Shown piece after piece: positions 16,066-22,635 of a stretch of 22,635 nucleotides of DNA (its first letter is position 1; each line of letters opens with the position of its first letter). The DNA lies in contig CAJUPQ010000058.1 in NCBI GenBank assembly GCA_910588505.1, positions 1-22,635 of the forward strand. The letters run 5' to 3'. A program made the translations under genes and the position numbers. A model generated the notes under the pieces. The model made no database searches. It was not told the origin of the DNA and saw nothing but the letters and a program-made list of their open reading frames with translations. The DNA is from an uncultured Hungatella sp. (GTDB taxonomy: Bacteria > Bacillota > Clostridia > Lachnospirales > Lachnospiraceae).

Positions 16066-17081
16066 GACTGCCCCATCCTCCGCCTTGCCATCACCCAAAG
16101 CACCACCGGCGCCCCAAACACAGCCGTAACCGTGCTGATACTCAGTTCCGTAGGCGCGAATATGGTTCTGGCGATCATATCACACCCCAGACAAAACACG
16201 CTCCCTCCAAAAAAACACGCGGGGATCATCCACAGCGGACTGCCGGTCCCCACAAACCGCTTAACCAGCTGGGGAACCGCGATGCCCACAAACGACACCG
16301 GCCCCGCAAACGCCGCCACACAGCCGGAAAGAACACTGGAAAGCACAACCAGCAGCACCCGAAGCCCCGCCACATTTACCCCGACGCTCTTTGCGTACTC
16401 CTCCCCCAGCTCATAAGCCCCTATAGGCTTTGCCAAAAAGAAAACCGCCCCCACGGCCGCCGACAAAACCCCTGCCATCACCCGCACATGGCCCCAGGCC
16501 ATTCCCGACAAACTGCCTCTGGACCAGTTGTGAAGATTCACGATCTCCGCGTCGTTGGCAAAAGTCACCACAAAATCCGTCACCGCTGAGCAGATATACC
16601 CTACCATCACCCCGCTGATAACCAGCAATGCCATGCTGTCCATCCTCCGGGATATCAAAAGCACAAACCCCATAGAAAGAAGTGCTCCTCCAAAAGCAGC
16701 CCCTATGAGAACCCCCGAACTCACCTCTATGGACCTGCCAAGAAAACACACCATCACCAGAGCCACCGCAAGCTTGGATCCTGACGAAATCCCCAGGACA
16801 AAAGGCCCTGCTATGGGATTGTGAAAAAACGTCTGCAGAAGATACCCGGACAATGCCAAAGCCCCTCCCAGCCAAAACGCGGCCGCCGCCCTTGGAAGAC
16901 GGATATCCACCACGATCCGCCTGTAAGTCTCCTCCATCTCCTCCCCTGTCAAAAACCCCAAAAACTCACCAAAGGGAATGGAAATACTCCCCCAGAACGC
17001 GCTGCACCCAAGGAGAAAACAGCAGCCAATTCCCAGAACTGCCAAAGCCCCTCCCGGCCATCCTCTTCTAACGTTCTCCAT
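16062..17081 (-). CDS. FecCD/BtuC-family ABC transporter permease
   Basis: Membrane subunit of an importer for vitamin B12, heme or siderophore-type compounds. The protein is about 339 aa and hydrophobic throughout, with about nine to ten predicted membrane segments. Family stretches include DIRLPRAAAAFWLGGALALSG, NPIAGPFVLGISSG, the late GPVSFVGIAVPQLVKR and DMIARTIFAPTELSIST. ATG 17081 (MENVRRG) is chosen over the longer open frame because GGAGG precedes it by about 6 nt and the overlap with the binding-protein gene is only 14 nt. It pairs with the flanking binding protein and ATPase. Confidence 0.93.
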   Translation of the reverse strand: MENVRRGWPGGALAVLGIGCCFLLGCSAFWGSISIPFGEFLGFLTGEEMEETYRRIVVDIRLPRAAAAFWLGGALALSGYLLQTFFHNPIAGPFVLGISSGSKLAVALVMVCFLGRSIEVSSGVLIGAAFGGALLSMGFVLLISRRMDSMALLVISGVMVGYICSAVTDFVVTFANDAEIVNLHNWSRGSLSGMAWGHVRVMAGVLSAAVGAVFFLAKPIGAYELGEEYAKSVGVNVAGLRVLLVVLSSVLSGCVAAFAGPVSFVGIAVPQLVKRFVGTGSPLWMIPACFFGGSVFCLGCDMIARTIFAPTELSISTVTAVFGAPVVLWVMARRRMGQS

Positions 17082-18285
17082 CCGGTTCCTCCCCCAATCC
17101 CAGCCTGTACAGGTACACCATTTCCCCCTGCCTGCCCTCGTCCCCTGACAGCATACTGTGAATATCCTCCAGCAGCTGTCCCGCTGACATGGACCGCTGG
17201 TACAGATCCCTGTCCGTACACCACACATTTCCCTGCTTCACCGCCTTAAAATCCTTCAACAGTTCTTCCCTCCGGATCAGTTCCTCCACTGTCTCCATCT
17301 CCCCATCTATGGTGCTGTTGTAGATCAGAAAATCCGCCTCCTTAGCCCTGTGATAAAACTCCTCCATCTGCATGGTCACCGTAGAACGGCCTCCCTCCTC
17401 ACCCAGATCCTCAAATATGTACCGTCCTCCCGCAAGATTGATGATGGCAGGTATGTAATCCGAAGACGCCCTGACACTGACCATGCCATTGGCCGTGATA
17501 TAGAAAAACGCCACTGTCTTCCCCGACGCCTCCTGACTTCCAACCCGCTCCAGGGCCTTTTCCTGCCTGTCAAACGCCTCCTGTGCCTCCTTCTCCCTGC
17601 CAATCAGAACGCCGTACAGCTTTACCCACTCCACCCTTCCAAGAGGATGGCTCTCATAGCTGGAAGAATCCACCAGCACTGGTATCCCAAAGCTCTCCAG
17701 CTTCTCCCGAACCTCCGGACAATGGGTGATCATGTTATTTTCAATGGCAAGCGAACACCCCCTGGACACGATCAATTCATAATCCGGCGAATCATACCGC
17801 CCCGCATACAAAATCCGCCCCTCCTCCATCCTTGTCCTCACCGGCTCCATGCTCCACCCCTCCGCCCCCTGGCCGGAAAAGCCGATCAGATCCAGCCCGT
17901 CCAACTCACAGACCATATCCATCACAGCCGTAGCCACAAGATAAATATTCTCCACAGGCCGTTTCAACACCACAATATCCTCCTCCAGATCCATCGGCGC
18001 CTGCCCGCCCTCCGGAACCACCAGATACCGCCTTTTATCCCTTGTCCCGATCAATCTATACCCGCCCTCATAATAATCCACAAAAAACCCCCTGGCAAAC
18101 CCCAGGTCCATACTCCCTGAATACACAAGCTCCCCACTGATATCCCGGTCCCTCTCCCCGGTCTCCCAGCCGGATTCCTCTTTGCTCTCCGCTCCGGGGC
18201 TCCCAAAACAACATCCTCCAAGTATGTACCCAATGACGATCAGCACACCAAACAAAACCGGCCATCTTCTGTCCTTCCACTTCAT
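17068..18285 (-). CDS. Lipoprotein ABC substrate-binding protein (BtuF/FecB type)
   Basis: Extracytoplasmic binding protein for the downstream permease and ATPase. The N-terminus KWKDRRWPVLFG is followed by a hydrophobic stretch and a lipobox ending ILGGC, with the acylated Cys at residue 25. A polar spacer rich in Glu/Gly follows. The body has the two-lobed helical-backbone pattern of type III binding proteins (DGLDLIGFSGQG; FGIPVLVDSSSYESHPLGRVEWVKLYG, here split by my reading; INLAGGRYIFEDLG). ATG 18285 is used; GTG 18291, two codons upstream, is also possible. About 405 aa. It follows the NEAT-like gene after 68 nt. The ligand is not deducible from sequence alone. Confidence 0.9.
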   Translation of the reverse strand: MKWKDRRWPVLFGVLIVIGYILGGCCFGSPGAESKEESGWETGERDRDISGELVYSGSMDLGFARGFFVDYYEGGYRLIGTRDKRRYLVVPEGGQAPMDLEEDIVVLKRPVENIYLVATAVMDMVCELDGLDLIGFSGQGAEGWSMEPVRTRMEEGRILYAGRYDSPDYELIVSRGCSLAIENNMITHCPEVREKLESFGIPVLVDSSSYESHPLGRVEWVKLYGVLIGREKEAQEAFDRQEKALERVGSQEASGKTVAFFYITANGMVSVRASSDYIPAIINLAGGRYIFEDLGEEGGRSTVTMQMEEFYHRAKEADFLIYNSTIDGEMETVEELIRREELLKDFKAVKQGNVWCTDRDLYQRSMSAGQLLEDIHSMLSGDEGRQGEMVYLYRLGLGEEPDGER

Positions 18286-18353
18286 CGCCACGCCTCCCTC
18301 CGCACTTTTTTCATCTCAATACCGCTATTATGTTCTCTGTCGCCCTGCTGATT

Positions 18354-19463
18354 TTACGCCTCCCCCTCATGTTTCCTTCTGTGCCTATATCTGAAAACAC
18401 AGCCGGACACACCGGCCGCCGCAGCCAGAACCAATACCACAGCCAGTCTCTCCCTTCCCCCGCCGTTCTTTCTCATGGTATCCCCATGAAATACGATGGT
18501 GTACAAAATTTCGTGGGGACTGCCCATGGCAACCGTGTCCGCGATCACCTCAAGCTCCTTATCAAGGGCCAAAACCGGAATCTCAAACACAGAATTCCCC
18601 TGAGAATTAACAGGCAGATACCGCTCTCCCTCTAAGACCATATAATCAAAATCCGGGCTGCTCCACTCAATAACCGCGACCCCGGCTTTCCCCGACACAC
18701 GGACAACTGCCGGAGAAGCGATAGACGCTCTCCCCGTCCCTCCCTCCAGAGAAACTTCTATTTTATATTCCCCATCTTCTCTTTCCAAAATGGCGGGCGT
18801 CAGGATGTTTGTTTCCCCTGGTTCTTTCCTGTCCTCCTCTCCGTCCCCTGACTCTTTGCCACTCTGCTCTTTCACCTCCCGCTCTTTCGCGCTCTGCTCC
18901 TTCGTGTCCTGCTCTTTTACGCTCTGCTCTTCCGCCCCCTGCTCTTCCACCTCTCCCTCTGTCCCACCGGCCTCCGCCCAAAAAGCATCCTCCGGCAGAA
19001 CCGAAGACCGGATCACCAACTCCCTGTCATACCATGTTTCCTTTCTCTTACTGTAAGCAGCGCAGGAAAACTCCACATTCAAAGCTTCAACTGGAATACA
19101 GTACGTATACGCCCCTTCCTCATCCTCAACATAAGGGATATACCTGTCCTCCCCGGCCTCCTCTGCCTCCTTCCCTGTTCCCATAAACAATTTCAGATAA
19201 CCTTTCCCGCTTAGGGTAATATCCGCCGTCATATCCCCCTTCTCAACATTCAGCCGCGCCTTTACAATACGAAACATAGAAGAGCTGGACTCCGCCTCCA
19301 CCTCATAACTCCCGTCCTTTATATCTTTTCCATAAACAGGAGCCGTTTCCGGCTCCTGCTCCTGCTCCTTTCCATAACAAACCCCTGTGTTTCCCAGCAC
19401 ACTGACCGTCAAAACCAGCAATACAAAAAAATTCCTGATCTCTTTTCCTGTCCTTATCACCAT
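18354..19463 (-). CDS. Surface-anchored protein with two NEAT-like domains
   Basis: A 369-residue exported protein. Residues 1-30 form a signal peptide (NFFVLLVLTVSVLG core). A first beta-rich domain spans about 48-160 (DGSYEVEAESSSSMFRI; KGYLKLFMGTG; WYDRELVIRSSVLP). A repeat linker covers 173-206. A second, related domain spans about 228-326 (DGEYKIEVSLEGGTGRASI; IEWSSPDFDYM; GERYLPVNSQG). A membrane helix near 338-357 ends in a basic tail. The domains resemble NEAT or iron-transport-associated modules that bind heme and tetrapyrroles; this assignment is by pattern and memory, not by search. ATG 19463 lies 5 nt after cbiK. Its place between an exported chelatase and an importer suggests it hands a tetrapyrrole or metal complex to the transporter. 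Confidence 0.8.
   Translation of the reverse strand: MVIRTGKEIRNFFVLLVLTVSVLGNTGVCYGKEQEQEPETAPVYGKDIKDGSYEVEAESSSSMFRIVKARLNVEKGDMTADITLSGKGYLKLFMGTGKEAEEAGEDRYIPYVEDEEGAYTYCIPVEALNVEFSCAAYSKRKETWYDRELVIRSSVLPEDAFWAEAGGTEGEVEEQGAEEQSVKEQDTKEQSAKEREVKEQSGKESGDGEEDRKEPGETNILTPAILEREDGEYKIEVSLEGGTGRASIASPAVVRVSGKAGVAVIEWSSPDFDYMVLEGERYLPVNSQGNSVFEIPVLALDKELEVIADTVAMGSPHEILYTIVFHGDTMRKNGGGRERLAVVLVLAAAAGVSGCVFRYRHRRKHEGEA
18846..18947 (-). repeat. 15-bp tandem repeat encoding KEQSx units
   Basis: About seven pentapeptide units (EEQGA, EEQSV, KEQDT, KEQSA, KEREV, KEQSG, KESGD) occupy residues 173-206 of the NEAT-like protein. They form a charged, probably helical or disordered linker between its two domains. 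On the plus strand this appears as repeated ctgctctttc-like blocks. Confidence 0.85.
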
Positions 19464-19468
19464 ACGTT

Positions 19469-20461
19469 TTACTCTCCCAGCTTCTCCATTGCCGCCTGCA
19501 CATGCTCCACATAGATGTCCCGAACAGCAGGGATCTGACCAAGCCCTTCCAGAACGCACTCCACCTCATACCCTTCATTCTCCAGAATGGTCTTCCAGGA
19601 GTCCTCCTCATCGCCTGCCATATCATTGTTGGCATGGTCCCCCGCAACCACCATCAAAGGCTCCAAAACCACCCTCTTATAAGAACCCTTTTCCTTCAGC
19701 GCCGCCATCACATCCTCCAGTGCAGGCTCCGCCTCCACGGTCCCGATAAAATAATTCTCATACCCGGCCGCTTTCAGGGTCTCCTGCATCCGGGGATAAA
19801 CCCTGTTGGAATCCGCCTCCGTCCCATGGCCCATAAAGCAGATTGCCGTCTCCCCGTCGTCATACTCCGCCGTTTTCTCCACAATAGCCTTCACTACCTT
19901 ATCAAAATCCTCATCACTGGAAAGCAGCGGCTCCCCCAGCACAACCTTAGAGAATTTCCCCTCATAATCCTTCAGCTCATTGGCCAGGTCCGTATACTCA
20001 TACCCGTCCATCAGGTGGGTAGGCTGCACCACCAGATTGGCAATGCCATCCTCCACTGCCCGGTCCAGAGCTTCCTCCACATTGTCAATCTCCAGTCCGT
20101 CCCTCTCTTTCAGCTTGTCAATGATAATCTGGCTGGTAAATGCCCTCCGCACCTCATAATCCCCAAACTCGCTGCCAACAGCCTCCTCAATGGCCTCAAT
20201 GGTAACCTTTCGGTTCTCATTATAGCTGGTGCCGAAGCTGACCACCAAAATCACCGTACTGCCTTCCACGGCATCGCCGCTATCCCCAGCTTTTTCGCTC
20301 TCCAGGGTATCTGCCGCCTCCGTGGTCTCTGCAGTCTCCGTGACGCCAACCGCCTCCGTGTCCGCCTTTGCCGGCGACGCCTCCTGGCCGCACCCTGCCA
20401 TAGCCACACACGCCGCTCCCAAAACTCCTGCCATAAATACTGCCGTCAACTGTTTCCTCAT
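19469..20461 (-). CDS. cbiK: Exported lipoprotein sirohydrochlorin cobaltochelatase, CbiK type
   Basis: CbiK-family class II chelatase that inserts Co(2+) (or Fe(2+)) into sirohydrochlorin. The domain starts near residue 69 (ILVVSFGTSYNENR). Probable metal and catalytic His residues are H148 (PTHLMDG), H212 (FMGHGTE) and H276 (AGDHANND), the same spacing pattern as known CbiK enzymes. Unlike cytoplasmic CbiK, it has a signal peptide and lipobox (VAMAGC, acylated Cys 24) and a Thr/Glu/Ala-rich spacer to about residue 67, so it should sit on the outer face of the membrane. A periplasmic CbiK is known in Desulfovibrio vulgaris. It is the first gene of the riboswitch operon, with AGGAGG 10 nt before the ATG. 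Confidence 0.92.
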   Translation of the reverse strand: MRKQLTAVFMAGVLGAACVAMAGCGQEASPAKADTEAVGVTETAETTEAADTLESEKAGDSGDAVEGSTVILVVSFGTSYNENRKVTIEAIEEAVGSEFGDYEVRRAFTSQIIIDKLKERDGLEIDNVEEALDRAVEDGIANLVVQPTHLMDGYEYTDLANELKDYEGKFSKVVLGEPLLSSDEDFDKVVKAIVEKTAEYDDGETAICFMGHGTEADSNRVYPRMQETLKAAGYENYFIGTVEAEPALEDVMAALKEKGSYKRVVLEPLMVVAGDHANNDMAGDEEDSWKTILENEGYEVECVLEGLGQIPAVRDIYVEHVQAAMEKLGE

Positions 20462-20496
20462 ATCTTTCTTTCCTCCTCTGATTTTCCCGCGACAGC

Positions 20497-20562
20497 TCAG
20501 ATATCCTCTAGGTCTATCACTTTTTCATCAAACATGTAAGTACAAGATCCGTTTTCAGACAT
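20497..20562 (-). CDS. Possible 21-codon small ORF between terminator and cbiK
   Basis: ATG at 20562 opens a 21-residue frame (MSENGSCTYM, then FDEKVIDLEDI) ending in TGA 35 nt before cbiK. A TAAGG motif lies 8 nt upstream of the ATG, and AAGG/CCTT there could form a short stem. The peptide is acidic with one Cys. I do not recognise it. It would be translated only from transcripts that pass the riboswitch terminator. It may be a small protein, a leader peptide or chance; conservation is the test. Confidence 0.3.
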   Translation of the reverse strand: MSENGSCTYMFDEKVIDLEDI

Positions 20563-20606
20563 AAGGACAACCTTAATAATCCGGCCAAACACCAGCATCC
20601 GTCCGC

Positions 20607-20660
20607 GCAAAAAAAATCCTTCATCGGACCGTGTCTCCTGTTCACAGCCGATAAAGGATT
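20607..20660 (-). terminator. Intrinsic terminator of the cobalamin leader
   Basis: In RNA sense, a 13-bp stem (AATCCTTTATCGG pairing with CCGATGAAGGATT, one G-U) is extended inward by CTGTG/CACGG and followed by a run of eight T. It lies about 115 nt after the riboswitch aptamer and 146 nt before cbiK. It is therefore the likely expression platform: transcription stops when cobalamin is bound. I could not identify the antiterminator pairing by eye. Confidence 0.85.
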
Positions 20661-20774
20661 GTGTTTATACGCAAAGAAACCTGGAAAACAGAGGCAAGAA
20701 ATCCACTGCTTAGCAAGCCATGCATATCGTACAACCAATTTACTCGTGGTCTGAAACAAACGTTTCCGTACTAC

Positions 20775-20945
20775 ACCCAGGCAGGTCTCCCGACTTAACC
20801 ATCATCGCATCAGCCATCTTCCCGGTTTCCCAGTGATATATCGGCTTTCAGCTCCTGTATTACGGTGACGAGTTCGCACAGGATTCTCACCTGTTTCCCT
20901 TTTCACCAGAACCCATGTCTGCGGCACGGATCCTGACACCTGGAT
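20775..20945 (-). ncRNA. Cobalamin riboswitch
   Basis: The class-I cobalamin aptamer core is visible in RNA sense: AAGGGAAACAGGTGAGAATCC, then CTCGTCACCGTAA, a B12-box equivalent (ATCACTGGGAAACC, with a degenerate first G), and the 3' element AAGTCGGGAGACCTGCCTGG. The P1 helix can form between CCAGG (20939-20943) and CCTGG (20777-20781). It is positioned between the promoter and the terminator, so it should repress the operon, including both transport and biosynthesis genes, at high adenosylcobalamin. Confidence 0.95.
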
Positions 20946-20966
20946 GTTACATATTCAATTTATCAA

Positions 20967-20994
20967 AGTATACCATATATTGGAGCGTTGTCAA
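20967..20994 (-). promoter_or_regulatory. Vegetative promoter of the cobalamin operon
   Basis: TTGACA (20989-20994), a 16-bp spacer and TATACT (20967-20972) form a near-consensus sigma-A promoter on the minus strand. The predicted start site is around 20960, about 15 nt before the first riboswitch helix. No other promoter of this quality was seen in the downstream genes, which fits a single long transcript. Confidence 0.85.
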
Positions 20995-21018
20995 TCTTCT
21001 CCTGTGAAAATCCGCCGG

Positions 21019-21132
21019 ACTGTTACACATCTGGCCAATTAGAATCGCTTTTGGCGATGGGCCGGATGCCTGCTGCCATTACGCTTTCGCACGGTCAGCG
21101 CGGTAAACGCGCAGACCTGTCTGAACTGTTAC
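21019..21132. repeat. GC-rich structured intergenic block bounded by ACTGTTAC
   Basis: Between xpt and the operon promoter there is a block bounded by direct copies of ACTGTTAC (21019-21026 and 21125-21132). It contains a stem at 21093-21117 (GGTC and GCGCG arms around TTTAC in minus sense, one mismatch) and a smaller ATCGC/GCGAT stem at 21044-21058. No T-run follows either stem. It looks like an interspersed palindromic (REP-like) unit or a weak transcription barrier. The remaining 70 bp up to the xpt stop show nothing I can name. Confidence 0.4.
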
Positions 21133-21203
21133 CACGCGTTACCATTCACTGATACCCAGCAAACCATAACCCGGACCGCCCCAGCCGGACCCATGCAAGT
21201 TTC

Positions 21204-21776
21204 CTACAGAAACGTTACCCCGTCCTCCTCACTCATACTCCCAACCCGGGCCAAAGCCTCCACCCTGACGCCCATTTCCCGTATCCTGTCCCCTCCTGGC
21301 TGAAACGCCTTTTCAATACAGATCCCCGCTCCCACGACGGCCGCCCCAGCCTCTCTCACCAGGGAAATAAGCCCCATAAGAGCCGCCCCGTTAGCCAGAA
21401 AATCATCAATCAAAAGTACCTTATCCTCCGGCTTCAGAAACTCCTTAGAAACCATAATATCATAGGTCTTCCCATGAGTAAATGACTCCACCTGAGTGGT
21501 ATACACATCCCCTGCAATATTCTTTGTCTTATTCTTCTTGGCAAACACAACCGGAACATGAAAACACTGGGCCGCAACACAGGCGATTCCGATACCTGAC
21601 GCTTCGATAGTCAGTATTTTCGTAATCTCCTCCCCCTCAAACAGCCGCTTAAACTCCTTCCCCATCTCCATGAACAATTCCACATCCATCTGATGGTTTA
21701 AAAAGCGGTCCACCTTCAGCACCCCATTGCCCCTCACCACGCCGTCCTGCCTGATGCGTTCTTCCAGAAGCTTCAT
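21204..21776 (-). CDS. xpt: Xanthine phosphoribosyltransferase Xpt
   Basis: Converts xanthine and PRPP to XMP in purine salvage. The PRPP-binding loop VLLIDDFLANGAAL lies in the second half, and the substrate-region motif KKNKTKNIAGDVYTTQVESFT precedes it in the order typical of Xpt. ATG 21776 is used, although the frame is open 26 codons further, because AGGAG precedes it by about 9 nt and MKLLEERIRQDG is the common Xpt N-terminus. Length 190 aa matches the family (about 190-195). No purine riboswitch motif was seen in the short upstream region. It is likely transcribed separately from the cobalamin genes, which have their own promoter. Confidence 0.95.
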   Translation of the reverse strand: MKLLEERIRQDGVVRGNGVLKVDRFLNHQMDVELFMEMGKEFKRLFEGEEITKILTIEASGIGIACVAAQCFHVPVVFAKKNKTKNIAGDVYTTQVESFTHGKTYDIMVSKEFLKPEDKVLLIDDFLANGAALMGLISLVREAGAAVVGAGICIEKAFQPGGDRIREMGVRVEALARVGSMSEEDGVTFL

Positions 21777-21857
21777 ATTGTAAATCTCCTTTTCTATGCA
21801 TTCTTTGGCTTCTAATAGTCTATATGCATTAAACCAATACTGTCCTTCACACATCTC

Positions 21858-22593
21858 TCAATCAAACACCGATGTACTTCTCAAAAGCTCCTCCGACCGC
21901 CTCAGCGCCTGGATCACCCCATCCCATCCTGGCTCATCCACCACATTTAGAAACTCCTCCGCAACCTCCTGATTAGGAATAAAAACCTCATTTGTCGTCT
22001 CATCAAACGTCACATAGCTCAAATGAACGAAAAGCGTCATCACATCATCCCTTGAAGCAAATGTGGTCATATCATTCTGAAATTTTCTGGTATTGATTTT
22101 GCACCGTCTGTTCCCCAGCATCACGGTAACCGCTTCCTTTAGACCATCAAAATCCCTCTCCTCACATAACCTCCTCACTTCCTCTTCCGTAAACCCAAAA
22201 AACTCTGAACATCGATCCAAATCACATTATGACTGTTTAAATGAGCCCGAAAGGATTCCTCCCTCTACGCTTTCCTCCCCTCAAACAACATGTACTCTCG
22301 GAGTCTCTTTGTGCCTGATTTTGTGAGATGATTTTTTGTCAGATGCGCATAAATTTATGAGGCGTACGTGGAACGTACGTTGATTAAATTTATGCGCATC
22401 TGGCGGAAAATCAGCCACAAAAGCAGGTGCAGGAGAGATTCCGAGAGTACATCAACCTGCCGGAATCACAGCCGCTGCTATAATACGCCACCAGCATATC
22501 CGCTGCCATAGACTTTCCAAAACATCTGGGCCCGCTGACACACATATTTTTCTGTTTTGTATTTAAAACATGATTCGTATAAGAACACCAGTT
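21858..22593 (-). pseudogene. Decayed AAA-ATPase-like (DUF1703 family) gene
   Basis: Pieces of one protein family appear in order but in broken frames. At 22457-22593 there is NWCSYTNHVLNT, a P-loop (SGPRCFGKSMAAD) and VAYYSSGCDSGRL. After a palindromic insertion the frame resumes as FEGRKA-stop-REESFRAHLN, then NVIWIDVQ. A frame change and deletion follow, then a 120-codon open frame (21858-22220, TTG start) with FFGFTEEEV, NTRKFQNDMTTF and NEVFIPNQEV. It ends early at SVFD, lacking the C-terminal nuclease-like part. A further in-frame gap between RRLCEER and DFDGLKEAV is likely compared with intact relatives. This comparison rests on remembered family sequences. Confidence 0.8.
22290..22452. 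mobile_element. 163-bp MITE-like palindromic element with CAAC target duplication
   Basis: The ends are perfect 13-bp inverted repeats (atgtactctcgga / tccgagagtacat). The arms remain about 80% complementary over 68 bp, with an inner perfect 18-bp match (cagatgcgcataaattta) and a central cgtacgt-gga-acgtacg palindrome. CAAC occurs immediately outside both ends (22286-22289 and 22453-22456). Removing the element and one CAAC copy restores a continuous reading frame (GRLFEG) of the AAA-ATPase-like pseudogene, which fixes the boundaries. It has no ORF, so it must have been moved by a transposase elsewhere. The family is unknown to me. Confidence 0.8.
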
Positions 22594-22635
22594 TACAACT
22601 TTTTGATATTTAAAAAATAAAATACAAACTCAGCC

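Noticed and set aside
16821..17249. Start of the permease further upstream (17228)
   Set aside because: The extra 49 residues are Cys/Gly/Trp-rich shadow sequence of the binding-protein gene. ATG 17081 has a proper ribosome binding site and normal family length.
20517..20759. 80-codon minus-strand frame in the cobalamin leader
   Set aside because: It runs through the terminator hairpin, has no good ribosome binding site and its product shows no recognisable features; the region is explained by the leader RNA.
21777..21857. Purine riboswitch before xpt
   Set aside because: Only about 80 nt separate the start from the pseudogene frame, and no purine-aptamer core sequences were found.

Overview
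This window is almost entirely one long minus-strand cobalamin (vitamin B12) operon. The gene families, the mix of ATG/TTG starts with strong GGAGG-type ribosome binding sites, the fairly high G+C and the DUF1703-type AAA-ATPase remnant at the right edge suggest a Lachnospiraceae-like clostridium (Bacillota). That placement is inferred from family resemblance, not from a marker gene. The coding strand is very purine-rich, so the plus strand reads as C/T-rich and carries many long but spurious open frames.

Layout along the direction of transcription, right to left. (1) 21858-22593: a decayed AAA-ATPase-like gene, split by a 163-bp palindromic element with a 4-bp target duplication, plus internal deletions and a frame change. 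(2) 21204-21776: xanthine phosphoribosyltransferase (xpt). (3) 20462-21203: a regulatory region with a GC-rich hairpin block, a near-consensus promoter, a cobalamin riboswitch, an intrinsic terminator and a possible 21-codon ORF. (4) 14938-20461: an uptake module made of an exported lipoprotein CbiK chelatase, a surface protein with two NEAT-like domains, a lipoprotein binding protein, a FecCD/BtuC permease and an ATPase with an extra C-terminal domain. (5) 8342-14927: late B12 genes cobQ/cbiP, cobT, cobU, cobS, a second CobU-like protein, cbiB and cobD. (6) 94-8331: corrin-ring genes cbiC, cbiD, cbiF, cbiG, cbiH, a cbiJ-cbiE-cbiT fusion and cbiA. Most junctions overlap or lie within about 25 nt. 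The exceptions are a 68-nt gap before the binding protein and a 101-nt gap with a hairpin before cobD.

Together the genes encode most of the anaerobic (cobalt-early) pathway from sirohydrochlorin to adenosylcobalamin. Missing from the window are cbiL (C20 methyltransferase), a cob(I)alamin adenosyltransferase and the enzymes making precorrin-2/sirohydrochlorin. The riboswitch-terminator pair should shut the whole operon down when cobalamin is plentiful.

The unusual points are tandem low-complexity expansions inside several of the biosynthetic proteins (most strikingly a hexapeptide array in the second CobU-like protein), two CobU paralogues with complementary motif losses, a surface CbiK/NEAT-like/ABC set at the head of the operon, and the MITE-like hairpin inserted in the AAA-ATPase pseudogene.
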